Positions 22,701 through 34,446 of a DNA stretch of 64,000 nt are shown piece by piece. The stretch lies in NCBI GenBank assembly GCA_035048495.1, contig CM068548.1, positions 14,931,464 through 14,995,463 of the forward strand, written 5' to 3'. Each line of letters opens with the position of its first letter. Position 1 is the stretch's first letter. The notes beneath the pieces are model-generated. The model searched no databases. It saw nothing but the letters and a program-made list of their open reading frames with translations, and had not been told where the DNA came from. Both the position numbers and the translations under genes were made by a program. The stretch is from Euptelea pleiosperma. Its lineage: Eukaryota > Streptophyta > Magnoliopsida > Ranunculales > Eupteleaceae.

Positions 22701-25700
22701 TTTGGGCATGTTCAACTAAGGCCAAAAATGGCATCAGTGAGGAGTGTTTGCTGCAGGTTGAAACCTCTAAAAGGATGAGAGGAAGGTCGTAAAGGACATG
22801 GATGGAGGTGGTAAGGAAAAATCTGAAGTGATGGCTAATAAAAGATATGGCCCTAGATAGGGTGGTATGGCGGAACTACATGTAGCTGACCCCCAACAGT
22901 TGGGATAAGGATTTGTTGACTGATTGATTGATTGTGTTGTGCCTGAATGAACCAACTAGGTGAAGAGTAACATTTGTTTTTAATGATATTAATAAAATAT
23001 TTCCAGGATTAATCTTGGTCTAAAACCCATTTGAGGTGTATAGAAGAGTGGCTTCTTTGATAACTTCTTTTTCTGATATGTCATGAAACTTGTTGATGCC
23101 TTATTGCATACAACTACGAGAGTTGCAGCCTCAAAATGCCATTTGATAACCAGGTAACACGGGCAGTTTTTTGGTATATCAACGGTATTTTGACTTTTCT
23201 GTAAGTCATGGATTTGCTTGCCAATGAACAAATATTTTTTCCTTCATGGCAAGGGATTAGCCACTTATTACAACTACATTCTTAATTAAGTGCAAGCCAC
23301 ATCTGGAAAGAAGAAAGTGGTGTTTGACCCAGTGAGAGTATTTTCACTAATCCAAGTTGTTGACTCCAAATCTATGATTACATGAAACCTCATGCACCAC
23401 TATTATTGTTAGTCTTGTATGTAAACATGGTTGATTTGATGCATTTCATCTGTTTTCAGAACAGAGATATTGACAATGGGTGTAAAAGAAGTTATTGTTT
23501 ATTCTGGAACTATTCTAATAACTTGCCTTGTAACAGGATGAGAAGTACTGGCCACTGATGCCTCCATTGCCATCATATGGATATGGGAGGGAGCATCCTG
23601 GACCTCGATATGGGAGTCTGATCCATGGTCAAAATCTTAAGGATGTTGTCATTACAGGTTAGATGCATTTCTTCTACTTTTTCTCATCTGCTAATTGATT
23701 CAAAATTCTACAATAGAATTTTTCCTTTGCAAGTGAAAGCTTTTGACTGAGAAGGTGAGTAAAATAAACTGCACATTGTCTGTTGGTTTTCAAAACTGTA
23801 TTTTAGTGCCAAAACACACACACACACGCACCAAAATTAAATAAATCAACAAAGAAAGAAAGAAGGAAAGAAAAAGTCATTCCAATGCTTTGGAAGATTT
23901 CTTTTGTCATGCCACCAATTTTTTTTCCATTGTGCCTTTATTATTAGAAAATAAACATCGAAGGTCTTGGTTTCTGTGCTTACTGGAGCCAAATCTCTTG
24001 TTAATGCCATCTTGTGAGCAGTCACTGTTCTGCCACTTCAGTTTATAATTTATGTTCTGGATCGCCGCAACACTGGAGCAAATTTTTTATTTATGGTTCG
24101 AGTATTTGTGTTCATGATGAACTCACAAAGTTGTGTTCTGCATCCTTTACCATACGTGTTGGCCACCAAGTCACTGATCCAGATTATTTGATCATTGGGT
24201 CACCTCTTGAAGGAATAGCCCAGAAATCATACCGATTGGATGATCCTAACTGTCAAAATGGGCACATTTTACTTCCAACCAGATAATTATCCTAATGATA
24301 AGGAGGTTAGCTGCACGGATCCTGTTCCTCCATTCAATTCCGTTAATGGATCAGGATTTGTGGTATGATTTGGCAAAGTTTTACATCGGCTGCCAACCTA
24401 ATGTAAGTACCCTCCTTCATCCAGGACCTTCTATGCAGTGTGAAGCACTACACCAGTGTAGTTACCAACCATATGATCCATATCTTTTTCTCTCTCTTAA
24501 GTTTTAGTTCCTTCGTATGGTCAAGGTTGTGTTTAGTATGGATGTACGACACAGAAGTTGTGCCTCCGTCTTCAGCATAAAGGTCTAGCTGCTATTATTA
24601 ACTCGGTATACGGTAGTTTTGATTCTGTCTTCACTGACCTACAGGTCACAATGGTACCATAGATGGACAAGGCCAATCATGGTGGAAGAAATATCGCCAG
24701 AAGCTTCTCAACTACACGAGGGGTCCACTTCTGCAGATAATGTGGTCAAGCGACATCCGGATCACTAACATAACCCTACGCGATTCTCCTTTCTGGACAA
24801 TCCATCCCTATGACTGCAAGAATGTAACTATCACAAATGTCACCATCTTAGCTCCCGTGCTTGGAGCCCCAAACACGGACGGAATAGATCCTGGTAAGCA
24901 TGCTTTTCTACTGTTCTTACCTACTCTTGTTTGCTGTTTAGTCAATGACTTTATATATGACAAATCTTAGGCTCATCGTTGTTGATGAACCCCTAAAGCC
25001 TTACTGCATATAGGGCCTACTTGCTGATTGATCTGGACTGTTCAATAGTTCGGCCAACTCTTTCGATGGGGCATAGCCCAAAACCAGACCAACCCAGGGG
25101 AACCTAAACTTCTGCCCTAGAGTTAAATTTGAACACCAGAGAAAAAAATTCAAAAAAAAAAATAACAGATAAGGTTAACGCTCAGACAGAATTTGGTGTA
25201 GTGTTCTGTCCTTGAAGTTTTCCAACCAATTTAAGTATCGAATAGTCTGAATGGATGTGTAGGTAAGACATGGTACAGTATGAGGATAGGGATCTGGGAG
25301 GATGGTGAACCTCAGGTTTATCACATATTCTCTCTTCCAATTGTATGAAATATTGGTCGTCTGAGATTAAAAGCTGCCTCACCAGGGGCCTGCAAAGGTT
25401 AAGCTTGGAAACAGACACCAGTTAAAATGATTTGCCAAGCATTTGTAATCAAGTGAAATTAATGTACAAGTGTGGTCTCCATCTTGCAAGAATTTCAAGG
25501 GCATGAAATCTTTCCTTGCTTTTGTTTTTATTTTATTATTTTTTTTCTTCTGAAATTCTGGAATTCAGGTTAGTGTTTATCTATGCAGATTCATGCGAGA
25601 ATGTGGTCATAGAGGATTGTTACATATCTGTAGGGGATGATGGGATTGCAATTAAGAGTGGCTGGGATCAGTATGGAATTGCTTATGCCCGGCCATCTAC

Positions 25701-26588
25701 CAATATTCTCATTCGAAACCTTGTTGTTCGCTCTATGGTGAGGTAAGAGTTACTCTGCATCATACTTCCAACCAAGCTATCTGCAAGAACACACACAAGA
25801 ATGAGGATAATGGCTCTTGCATACATTCACATGCATGACATCAGGAAGGTTGAGACCTTTACCATAGTCGGTTGGTTGAAAACATTCAGATGGAGGAGTG
25901 TTTTATGTTTTTCACTTAGTTGGCGATAATATAGGTGCCACAGTACTGTCTCGGTTCAGTAGCTGGCACCTAACTCAGCTTGTAGATGACCTAATAAGTT
26001 GTAAATTGCCACACCTTTTAAGATATATAACTGAAACTTCCCTTATTTGAACTGTTCAACAGTGCTGGCATATCTATAGGCAGTGAGATGTCCGGTGGAG
26101 TCTCTAATGTCACAGTGGAGAATGTCCTTGTCTGGAGCTCAAAACGGGCAATGCGGATCAAGACCAGTGCTGGTAGAGGAGGGTATGTTCGACACATCGC
26201 GTACCGGAATATTACCTTCGATGAAGTCCGGGTGGGGATTGTCATCAAGACCGACTACAATGAGCATCCAGATGAGGGGTATGATCGTGAGGCCTTTCCA
26301 ATCCTCGAGGACATAAGTTTCACTGACATCCATGGCCAGGGTGTCCGTGTACCAGTCCGGCTCCATGGCAGTGAAGAGATCCCCTTGAGAAATGTCACCT
26401 TCCGAAATATGTCAGTGGGGACAACATACAAGAAGAAGCATATCTTCCAGTGTGCTTTTGTTCAGGGTCGTGTGATTGGGACCATCTTTCCTGCCCCATG
26501 CGAGAACCTCGATCGCTATGACGAGCAAGAACGGCTGGTTAAACCCTCGACGTCGCAGAACATTACTGACATAGATTATGATTTTTGA
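19797..26588 (+). CDS. GH28 polygalacturonase-like protein with N-terminal membrane anchor
   Basis: Five exons (19797-20222, 23537-23657, 24645-24893, 25589-25742, 26063-26588) encode 491 residues. By family, GH28 enzymes hydrolyse homogalacturonan in the cell wall. Residues about 29-51 form one hydrophobic segment after a basic N-terminus, suggesting a type II anchor or uncleaved signal. The GH28 series follows: NTDGIDPDS (259-267), GDDGIAIKSG (281-290), SAGISIGSEMSGG (317-329) and RIKT (348-351). The usual GHG catalytic-site motif reads SAG, so His is replaced by Ala. This is seen in a plant clade annotated as probable polygalacturonase, but it questions normal activity. The start is the first ATG in frame after an upstream TTG. 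Intron 1 (3.3 kb) contains an RTE-type LINE remnant. Confidence 0.93.
22660..22945 (+). mobile_element. RTE-type LINE 3' remnant in GH28 intron 1
   Basis: Broken frames on the plus strand resemble the end of plant RTE-like reverse transcriptase proteins: an LRWFGHV-like start, then an arginine-rich RG block, TWMEVVRK, KDMALDR and VADPQQLG. Frameshifts and stops interrupt it. It ends in a short (TTGA)n tail near 22915-22935, as expected of this LINE type. Confidence 0.75.
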
Positions 26589-27206
26589 GATGGCATGCAA
26601 TGCCTTCATCTTGTGTCTATATTTCTTTGCTGCTTTCCCTTCACGGATATGTATATACGTCTGCGTTCAGTTGTTTACATGTGTTCATCAAATGACGAAA
26701 AATGTGCAAGATCCAAATGTGAAGGTTCGCAGAAGTTTTCTGCTTCCTCCGGTTATCTCAGGAGAGGAAGATTCGCTACTTGTACTCTTACCGGAAACTA
26801 TAGGTTACGTTTATCGTTTGTAGACGTTGATCAAATTGGTGGGCAGACAGAGAGCGATATTCATTCAACTCATCAAAGCTTTTGGAATAATTATTTTGTG
26901 AACTTTGTAATTCATATTTCTGGGTCTTGGAATGCTTTTCTACTCAGACCCATAGTAAATTCTCGAATTATATGCGAACTGCACGAGCAACAAACAGAAC
27001 AATGTCTTATTCAAAGGTTTAGAAAAATTCCCGCATTTTTTGAACATGATCGAATTATTCTCGTCACGAACTTTTCTGAACTATCCCTGCATTATTTAGT
27101 TTTGAAAATGAAATTTCATTTTAGAAGACAAAAAATGTCAATATTTTTTTTATGTTTTATTATATTTTTAAAATTATATTGTTGAATTTTAGAATGCATT
27201 TTTAAA

Positions 27207-27679
27207 AGGACGGGATATTGGCACCCGTCTTTTCGCTCAGGATACCCACTTACTAAATCCACCTAAAAATGTTCCCTAACTCTTTACACCCAAGTTACTC
27301 TTGACACCCACCTACCAAAAAAAAATACTTGGAGAGCATACAGGAGAATAGAAGGAAAAGAAGAAGAGGAGGAACCTCTGCCGCCGCCAAAGGTCAACTC
27401 CATCACTTTCTCTCTCTCAGCCTCGACAGCCGGAGGCCGAGAGAGAGAAGAGAGAGGGACAGGGGGAGAGAGAGCAAGAGAGAAAGAGAGAGTTACCTGC
27501 TGTGGCGGCGGCCGTAGCAGCCTCCTTGTCCTCCTCTTTTTCTTCTCCTCCTATTTTTTTAGTGTTTTTCTTTTGGGTATGTGGTGTGAGTGAAAGACAA
27601 GGGACATTTTTTGTTTTTCCCTTTTATCTTTGTTAACTGTATCTTCTGAGCCAAAATGCTGGTGCCAATATCCAGTCCC
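27207..27679. mobile_element. Family C TIR element with 8-bp target-site duplication
   Basis: The 473-bp element has terminal inverted repeats: AGGACGGGATATTGGCACC at the left and, read on the other strand, GGGACTGGATATTGGCACC at the right. TTTTTAAA flanks it at 27199-27206 and 27680-27687. An 8-bp duplication suits hAT or Mutator-like elements. The inside is rich in GAGAGA and has no supported gene. It sits inside an older repeat whose other copy is at about 16700-16900. Confidence 0.8.
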
Positions 27680-28202
27680 TTTTTAAATGACAAACCCAAC
27701 AATTCCCGCACCACGGCACACCGAATTGCTAAGTATGACTGACCATGTTCAATGTGTTGCTTGTATTACAAATTGGAAAAAGATATAACAAGGTATGGTA
27801 GAAGCACGAGTTTTGTTACTTGCCGCTGTCATTCGGGCCCACTGATCTCATGGATGTTTATCCTACCCCTCCTGGATATACACACCAATCATTTAGAATT
27901 GTAGGGGTACAGTGCATTGGGACTGCCCTCCCTTCAATTTGGTCGGCCATACCAATCATTTTTAATGGAATTGAGCCGCTCGTACACGGTATTGGGACTA
28001 GTGGGCGGCGTTCCAAAAATTCTAGAGGACTGCTATTGCGTATCTGAGATCCACCAGTTTGGCACATTTTTTTCAGGCTGCAAAGTCAAGCGACACAATA
28101 ATACATGACTTTTATAGGGAAGAGTTGGTGGGCCATGTTTAGATGCTACTACATGGTAATACATATGGTGGATATTCTCATTGTACCTACATTTGATGCA
28201 CG

Positions 28203-28560
28203 ACTAAAACTTCGCTGACAGCCCACAATATGAGCCACGTGGCACACTCTTAGTGTATGCTGACTGTATGGATGTTAGGCCAATCCCTATGTGGATCTGC
28301 AAACCAATAATCAGTCTGATTAGTAATTTCAGACCTTTGGATCCTAGTACCAAATTAATTATGGTCAAAATTCTCAACCCATGTAAATGACTCCAATCCA
28401 ACACTTATAAATCATTAATCAGGTTGATTTTTGATTTGTAGGTCCACCTAAGGATTGACCAAATATACATACGGGCAATGTCCTCTAAGAATGTGCCATG
28501 TGGCTTGTATTTTGAGCTGTCATAGGCTTCACTGCCTGCGGGCTTAGCGAAATTTCGTCC
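28203..28560. mobile_element. Family A MITE
   Basis: Left arm begins near CTTCGCTGACAGCCCACAAT and the right arm ends near GGGCTTAGCGAAATTTCG. Both inner cores (GAGCCACGTGGCACACTC and its complement) are present around a short loop. Confidence 0.75.
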
Positions 28561-28605
28561 GCAGTCCGTGTGGTTACTTTATTAATATTCAAATAATAGA
28601 CGTTT

Positions 28606-28745
28606 TACCCATGATTTAGAAAAACGTTGTTATAGCCGTTATAACAGCAACACCCCAACATCGTTAGATTATTTAGAAAATAACGTCCAAACCTAAAGAA
28701 AGGGCTTAACGTTGTAATGGCCGTTATAACAGAAATAGTGGCCAA
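28606..28745. mobile_element. Short family B relative
   Basis: Carries CCGTTATAACAG motifs at both ends and in the middle. It is shorter than the other copies and lacks the AT-rich palindrome. A similar short form begins at about 63868. Confidence 0.5.
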
Positions 28746-28954
28746 TAGTTTGTAAGTTAGCACTTATTTTTTTTTTTATATTGAGGTTATTTTTTTTATA
28801 TTTAGAAGAAATACTATTTTAATATTTTTTCACTCACATGTGACTAGTGTGAACCTTTATAAGGAATATATATGGACATAAAAGGTAACGTTAAAGGGTC
28901 CGTTTGACGTTATAACTTAATAATGGACCATTTAAAAATGGGTAATTTAGTAAT

Positions 28955-29548
28955 ACCCCCTTATCTCTCAAAAGTAATTTGCACTACCCCTTCTACTTTC
29001 CAGTTGCCTTAATACTCATTTGACTAGGTCAGATCGTCTTTGACTCACAGTCCAACTGTCAGAACAGGTGCAAAAGACCATTTTGCCTTTATCCTATCTC
29101 GAGGTCTTCTTCTTCGTGAGTTTCAACAGCTAATGAATAAATTGTTCACAGACCAGAAATTTGAATTCCAATCTCTTCAAGAAGGAAAATAGACAAATAG
29201 ATGAAAATCGAACTCGTGCGTTCAAGCCCGTCGAAACCCCTTAACACAAAAATAGCATCTCTGATACCCGAAACCTAACACTCCTCTGTGGTTACTACTC
29301 AGACCTACCACCCGATATCCACTCCTTATTTTTTGTACCAATGAGCCAGATCTCTATCTCCTCTGAGGAATGCGCCGTTTCAATGGCACAAAGAAGAAGA
29401 TCATAGAAGAATCGGAATAGGGCAAAATGATCTTTCGCATCTGTTTTGACAGTTGGACTGTGAGTTAAAGATGGTCTGACCTGATCAAAGGGGTATTACG
29501 ACAATTGAAAAGTACATGGGGTAGTGCAAATTACTTTTGAGGGACGGT
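28955..29548. mobile_element. Family E TIR element with terminal inverted repeats of about 130 bp
   Basis: The left end (CTCAAAAGTAATTTGCACTA, then a GTCCAACTGTCA block, ending CATTTTGCC near 29090) recurs inverted at about 29420-29545 with about 85% identity. The 320-bp centre is unique in this window and has no long reading frame. The exact ends and the target-site duplication are not resolved. Confidence 0.75.
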
Positions 29549-30384
29549 AGCTGCCACGCTGACCGTGGATCTCTTGAATCTGATGGTCCATTGTTAAACC
29601 GCGTGGCTCTTTTTTGGTGGTCAAGCGTGAGATGGCACGACCCAAATTTAAATTAGTTTTAGGACTAAATTTTTAAAATAAAATAGTATAGATTATTTGT
29701 GCCGCCCAACCAGTATCCAAAGTTGACTATTTAATACTGAATAATTAACAAGTGTGTAGACTCCTACTAGAAGTAGGTATACAAACCATCCTGACCATCC
29801 AAGCTCTATACTGATCAGACATTCCTAACCATTCGATCATTAGAAGAACTTTAGATTCTCCAGCAATTTGATTTCATGTGCCACGTGTATTCTAGGGTGG
29901 TAAGGTAAATTGAAGACGATAGACCTCAGGTGTATCATACATTTCTCATTAAAAAAAAATAATCAGATAATATAAGACGCTGACCACTACAAGACTCGAT
30001 GCGCTGGCCACGTTGTTTGATAATCTAAAAAAAAAGATGCCCTAGATTAAAATTGTCACGTGGTCATCGTGTTCCTATTGACTTTTCGATTAGTCTGTTT
30101 ACCAAACAGCAAGAGTCGTACCAAACGCCACATGTTCCTTTATTCTATTCTATCCTATTAAAAAGTCAAAGTGTTGATCTTATTACGAAAATAACCTTGT
30201 TCATAAAATGGAAATTAGACCATGTGGACCTGCAGTGACATGTTAGGAAACCGTAGGTGTAGCGTGTAGGTTTCGCTTTCTTCTTCCATTGATTACTCAC
30301 TCTTTACTTCACCTTATTAGCAATTGGACATGCATCTCGAGGCATATGCATACATCTCCACCATTCAATTTAATGACCATCTCA

Positions 30385-30750
30385 TAATGATAGACCGCCA
30401 AAATATTTAGCTGGATCCACAATGTGAGCTATGTGGCACACTATTAGAGGCTACCGGATGGGACAAGCATCTATACGGTCTGATAAAAATCGACTTGATT
30501 ACTGATTTCTAACCTTACATGATAAAAATCAACTTGATTACTGATTTCTAAATCTGCGTGCCCCAAATAATGCTTGAAATCCACGGTTGAAAAAAATCTA
30601 TGAAAAAGATTAATATAATATATATAAATTGTTAATGAAGATGAATTTTGGTATGTAGTTCCACCTAGGGATGGACAAAGCATCTATACGATTAGTGGTC
30701 TCTGTGAATATGCCAAGTGGCTCATAATATGACCCATCATCAATTGTGTC
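30385..30750. mobile_element. Family A MITE, diverged
   Basis: Left arm ATGTGAGCTATGTGGCACAC and right arm GCCAAGTGGCTCATAATATG enclose AT-rich sequence. It also has a short internal duplication, with AAAAATCRACTTGATTACTG seen twice near 30485-30550. Confidence 0.65.
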
Positions 30751-30784
30751 AAAACTCAATGTTAGCAAAAAAAAAGATTTAATT

Positions 30785-30995
30785 AAATATTCCACGTACA
30801 TACCCCGTTATTAAAGAGTAATGATCACAAATAATACTCAAAATCTACGGTTAAAGATAAACTCTAATTCGACGGAAAGAAAAATTACCCGATCAGGATG
30901 AATTTTCATATGTAGGTCCACCTAGGGATGGACCAAACATCTATACGGTCGGTAGTATCTAAGAATGTGCCACATGTAAGGTGCACATGCATTGG
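30785..30995. mobile_element. Family A MITE, right-arm fragment
   Basis: Contains the right-arm series GTAGGTCCACCTAGGGATGG, a CTATACGG block and GAATGTGCCACATG. No complementary left arm is present next to it. Confidence 0.6.
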
Positions 30996-31574
30996 CGCCC
31001 TTAGTGACTAATGACCATCTCAAATCGATAGAGACCGTCAAAATAATAGGCAAACTGAGAGATTGCCTATTGTTTGGATTGTGTTGATCAATGGGATGGC
31101 CCACCAACTAATAAATAAATCTAAAAAAATAATAAATAAAATTTTTTTTTGTGTCACTGTTATTCTTGTCCAATAGATTGGTCAAAATTTGGACTGTGAC
31201 TATGACCTTTGGATGAATTTGCCAATCAGCCACACAAAAGGATTTTCATGACTTGAATATTACCTCTGCGTTTCTAGAAGTTCTATTTGGAAAGGCAGGC
31301 GAGCTCAGTTCAAGTTCAATAGTTATGACCTGAATGGCAACTGTCGCCGTGTGGAGCCCACTTTTTTTTGGGGACCAACAGATTTTGCCCTTAAAACGGG
31401 ATCTGAGTTGGCTTCTCGAAAAAGAAATTGCAACAAGGAACTGGTTCTTCATCCTTCCGTAATCTGGGTAGCCCCAAATTGCATTCATTTCACTCGAACT
31501 TCAATCAAGCATCCGCCTCTTACATTGATCAAACAATCATAGCCATCAGATCAGAATAGAAAACATGAATCACG

Positions 31575-31800
31575 TGGCCGACATACCAAAAATCAGCTTG
31601 ATCGGTGATCTCTAGCAGTTAGATTTTAGCAACAAAAGAAAACTTGAAATCCAATCGCCAGAAATCACTCCATTGAAATACTCAAATCCAACGGCTAAAA
31701 ATCACGAATTAAAATTGATTTTTATTGTATAGGTCCACCAAGAGGTGATCCAAACATGCACGGATCTTTGGGTCCGAACATATGAACGGTCCATAAGAAC
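31575..31800. mobile_element. Family A-like MITE, decayed
   Basis: Inverted blocks AAAATCAGCTTGATCGGTGA and the later complementary TGATTTTTATTGTATAGGTC keep the family A order, but the outer ends are lost. Confidence 0.5.
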
Positions 31801-32524
31801 ATGTTATCCATGAGCTTGATAGGACAGAACCTGTGGATTGGCTGGTGGCATAATTTGTAATTTTCTTAAAAGTGGAGCCTGTTTCGTGGAAGAGAATCAG
31901 AATAGAAAACATGAATCACGTGGCCGATGCTTCTCAACTACGTCAACAAGTCGGCAGAGATAAAGCATCGACAATCGAGACTTTAAAAAACCGAAATAAA
32001 AAAAATCTGGCCGTCCATCAAGCACGAGGAAAATGTTCACCCTCTTTTCCCGGTAATTTCCTCCACGTGTCGTTTTACCCGTGTGTGGTGCGTGTGACGC
32101 CACGTATCCTCTCCCGATTTTTTTTTCCGCATTTCAATTTTTCAATTTGCAAACACTTTAGCATCCTCGGAGTTCCCCACGCGCATTTGGTGTCTTTTTC
32201 TTGTCCCACGTGGCAGTATCCCATTCGTTTTCTGGCGACGTGCAGTTGCCGCTGGCCTTTATTGTGCGTGTGGGGACCACCTAGTTGTCCTGCCTACCTG
32301 CGGGTCGGCACCTATAGAACAGAACCGTAACTCACGTCGTTAAGACAAACGCCGTTAGTATACTAGCCTAAAGAGTCTCACTCCGTTGCGCTCGCTCGGA
32401 GGTAATTAATCAGAACGTGACCGAAACAAGATGTTGAAAATTCCAACCAAATGAATTTACGAAAATAACCCTTCTCGTCTGCAACTCTCTCCAGGGGTTG
32501 CTTGCTAGCATTCCTTTCTTGAGT

Positions 32525-33075
32525 AAAACTTGGCTGGCCGGCGACGGTCACTGACCTTCCACAATATGAGCTACGTGGCACATTTTAGAGGACAATGAAA
32601 CCTGATTAGTAATTTCTAAGCGTTGGATTGGAGCCATTTCCATGGGTTAATTTTAACCGTGGGAATTTGAGTATGATTAACCATTATTTGGGTTACAAGA
32701 TCGAAAGGTTTAAAATCACCAATCATGCTGATTTTTGTTTTGTAGGTCTACCTAGCAAGGATGAAAGTCTCGGGATCGGAGGCTGTATCGGTAGGCTCCG
32801 ATCCCAATCTAGATCGGTCCGATACGAACAGGATCGGCCATCTCGCCCCGAGACGGTGTGAAAATCCTTAAGAAAATAGAGAACTCGGGCGAGACAGAGC
32901 ATGGTATGGATCGGATCGGTGGGCTCCGATCCCGATCCAGATCGCCCGATCCAGAACAGGATCGCCCGAGACTTTGAACCATGCTACCTAGGGATTGGAG
33001 CGACTTCTAAAATTTTACACGTGGCTCATATCCTGGGCGGTCATAGCTTCGCGGACCGCGCCAGTTAGCCAAGTT
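32525..33075. mobile_element. Family A MITE interrupted by a family F element
   Basis: Outer ends AAAACTTGGCTGGCCGGC and, on the right, the complement of AGTAAAACTTGGCTAACTGG pair with each other. The right arm is split at CTACCTAG by the element at 32756-32983. Confidence 0.75.
32756..32983. mobile_element. Family F (GATCGG-rich) element nested in a family A MITE
   Basis: 228 bp, flanked by CTACCTAG at 32748-32755 and 32984-32991 (8-bp target-site duplication). The ends are inverted: GAAAGTCTCGGGATCGG at the left and, on the other strand, CAAAGTCTCGGGCGATCC at the right. The inside is GATCGG/CCGATC motifs. Confidence 0.75.
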
Positions 33076-33114
33076 TTACTCTTCCTTTGATCAACTGATT
33101 AGTACAACACACAT

Positions 33115-33325
33115 GGTTCGAAATCTAGGGTTCGGAGGCTGGATTGGTGGGCTCCGATTGCAATCTGGATCGGTTCAATCTCGCCCGAGACAGAGTACCG
33201 TTTCTTTGGGAAAACAGTGATCTTGGGGCGAGATAATTCAGTTTTGGATCGGATCGATGGGCTCCAATCCTGATCCGGATCGCCCGATCCAGAACGGGAT
33301 CCACTGAGACTTCGAACCGTGACAA
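33115..33325. repeat. Family F element, second copy
   Basis: Same motif content, starting TGGTTCGAAATCTAGGG and ending GGGATCCACTGAGACTTCGAAC. Confidence 0.6.
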
Positions 33326-33361
33326 CACAGAATCAAAACATGAACCATAACCTCATAAACT

Positions 33362-33955
33362 CATGGTTCGAAGTCTTGGGCGATCCAGACCGGGATTAGA
33401 GGCATCCGAGACAAAAATCCAATGTTTGCCTCAAATCGCAGTGGATCATCCGATCCAACTCTCTGGATCGGTTGGATCGCCCGATCCAAACGAGTTAACC
33501 GATCCAACTCGGCGAGTTGAACCAGCAACAATAATGTTATAAAAATTCGATTTTTTTTTATTTTTTTCATCTTTTCACTCGTTTTCCTCTCCCCTTTCCT
33601 CCCCCAACCCTTCTTAGAACCTAAAAATAGCTTGAAAATGATAGATCTCCTTCGAAACACATAGATCCATGAAGATCGAAGGTTTTGGTTCAAATTTCTT
33701 CGAGTTGGGTTGAAAATTCGGTGAGTTTTGGGGGAAATCCGGCGAGTTTTGGAGGAAACACAGAGATCTACATTCTTGTGATTTTTTCTGATTTTTCTGC
33801 AATTTTTTGAGTTTTATGCAATTTTTTGCATTTTTTGGGATTTTTTTTTTCTCGTCTTGGGATCACGGTGGATCGGACCGATCCATGCGATCCAACTCGG
33901 GATCGGAGGGGTCCGATCCAACGGCCGATCCCGAGACTTTGACCCTTGCATAAAC
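33362..33955. repeat. Family F element, long third copy
   Basis: Starts ATGGTTCGAAGTCTTGGGCG and ends GGCCGATCCCGAGACTTTGA. A less repetitive T-rich stretch of about 300 bp lies between two GATCGG-rich arms, so this may be a larger relative of the short copies. Confidence 0.55.
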
Positions 33956-34213
33956 TTCTAATCAACACTATGAAATTTAATTTAAAAATAAAAAAGCGAC
34001 AAATATTTCTTTCTTTAACTCTATATAACAAATCATTGACGACAAGATTCAACTAGATCAACGGTGATGATGCAAGAAGCATATCGGTCCACGGAGTAAG
34101 GTGAGACGGGGTACCATTGTAAATATATGAAAAAAAAGGAGCATTTATTGAACCTAATCTTCTTCGACTCTACTTTAGGGATTATAGATTTTTTTTATTT
34201 CAAATGCAAAGAA

Positions 34214-34219
34214 CACGTG
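34214..34219 (+). promoter_or_regulatory. G-box (CACGTG) upstream of the JAZ gene
   Basis: A perfect CACGTG 228 bp before the JAZ ATG. MYC2-type bHLH factors bind this motif and drive JAZ genes in jasmonate feedback (established). Its use here is inferred from position only. Confidence 0.4.
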
Positions 34220-34446
34220 CTTGAAAACACAGAAACAAATGAGACCACAAGGAAAGGAGGAGAGTAATAAAGCTTCTTAAGCTTCATAGAACAGGGCAAG
34301 TTCCATAAATTTCTCGTGTGTCCGAACAGAGAGAAAGATAAGACTTTGAGAAAAAACTTCTAAAAAGCTCGAAGATCGAGAGGTTCAAATTCATTATTCT
34401 CTTAATCGATTTGTGAGGTTTGATTTGGATTTTTACGTTGGAAACC

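Larger units (their letters stand above)
26589..34446. other. Transposon-rich spacer between the GH28 and JAZ genes
   Basis: Starts with the probable GH28 3' UTR. It contains an old repeat split by a family C element (27207-27679), family A copies (about 28203-28560, 30385-30750, 30785-30995, 31575-31800, 32525-33075), a small family B relative (28606-28745), family E (28955-29548), and family F copies (32756-32983, about 33115-33325, about 33362-33955). No host gene was found. The last 250 bp hold the JAZ upstream region. Confidence 0.6.

Noticed and set aside
26595..27185. Long plus-strand reading frame of 196 codons after the GH28 gene
   Set aside because: It overlaps the GH28 3' UTR and a dispersed repeat, has no family resemblance and resembles chance in AT-rich DNA.
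27329..27517. Arg-rich reading frame
   Set aside because: Produced by the GAGAGA-rich inside of a family C element.
33614..34052. Minus-strand reading frames in the 33.6-34.0 kb region
   Set aside because: They follow the family F repeat and T-rich sequence and show no protein family features.
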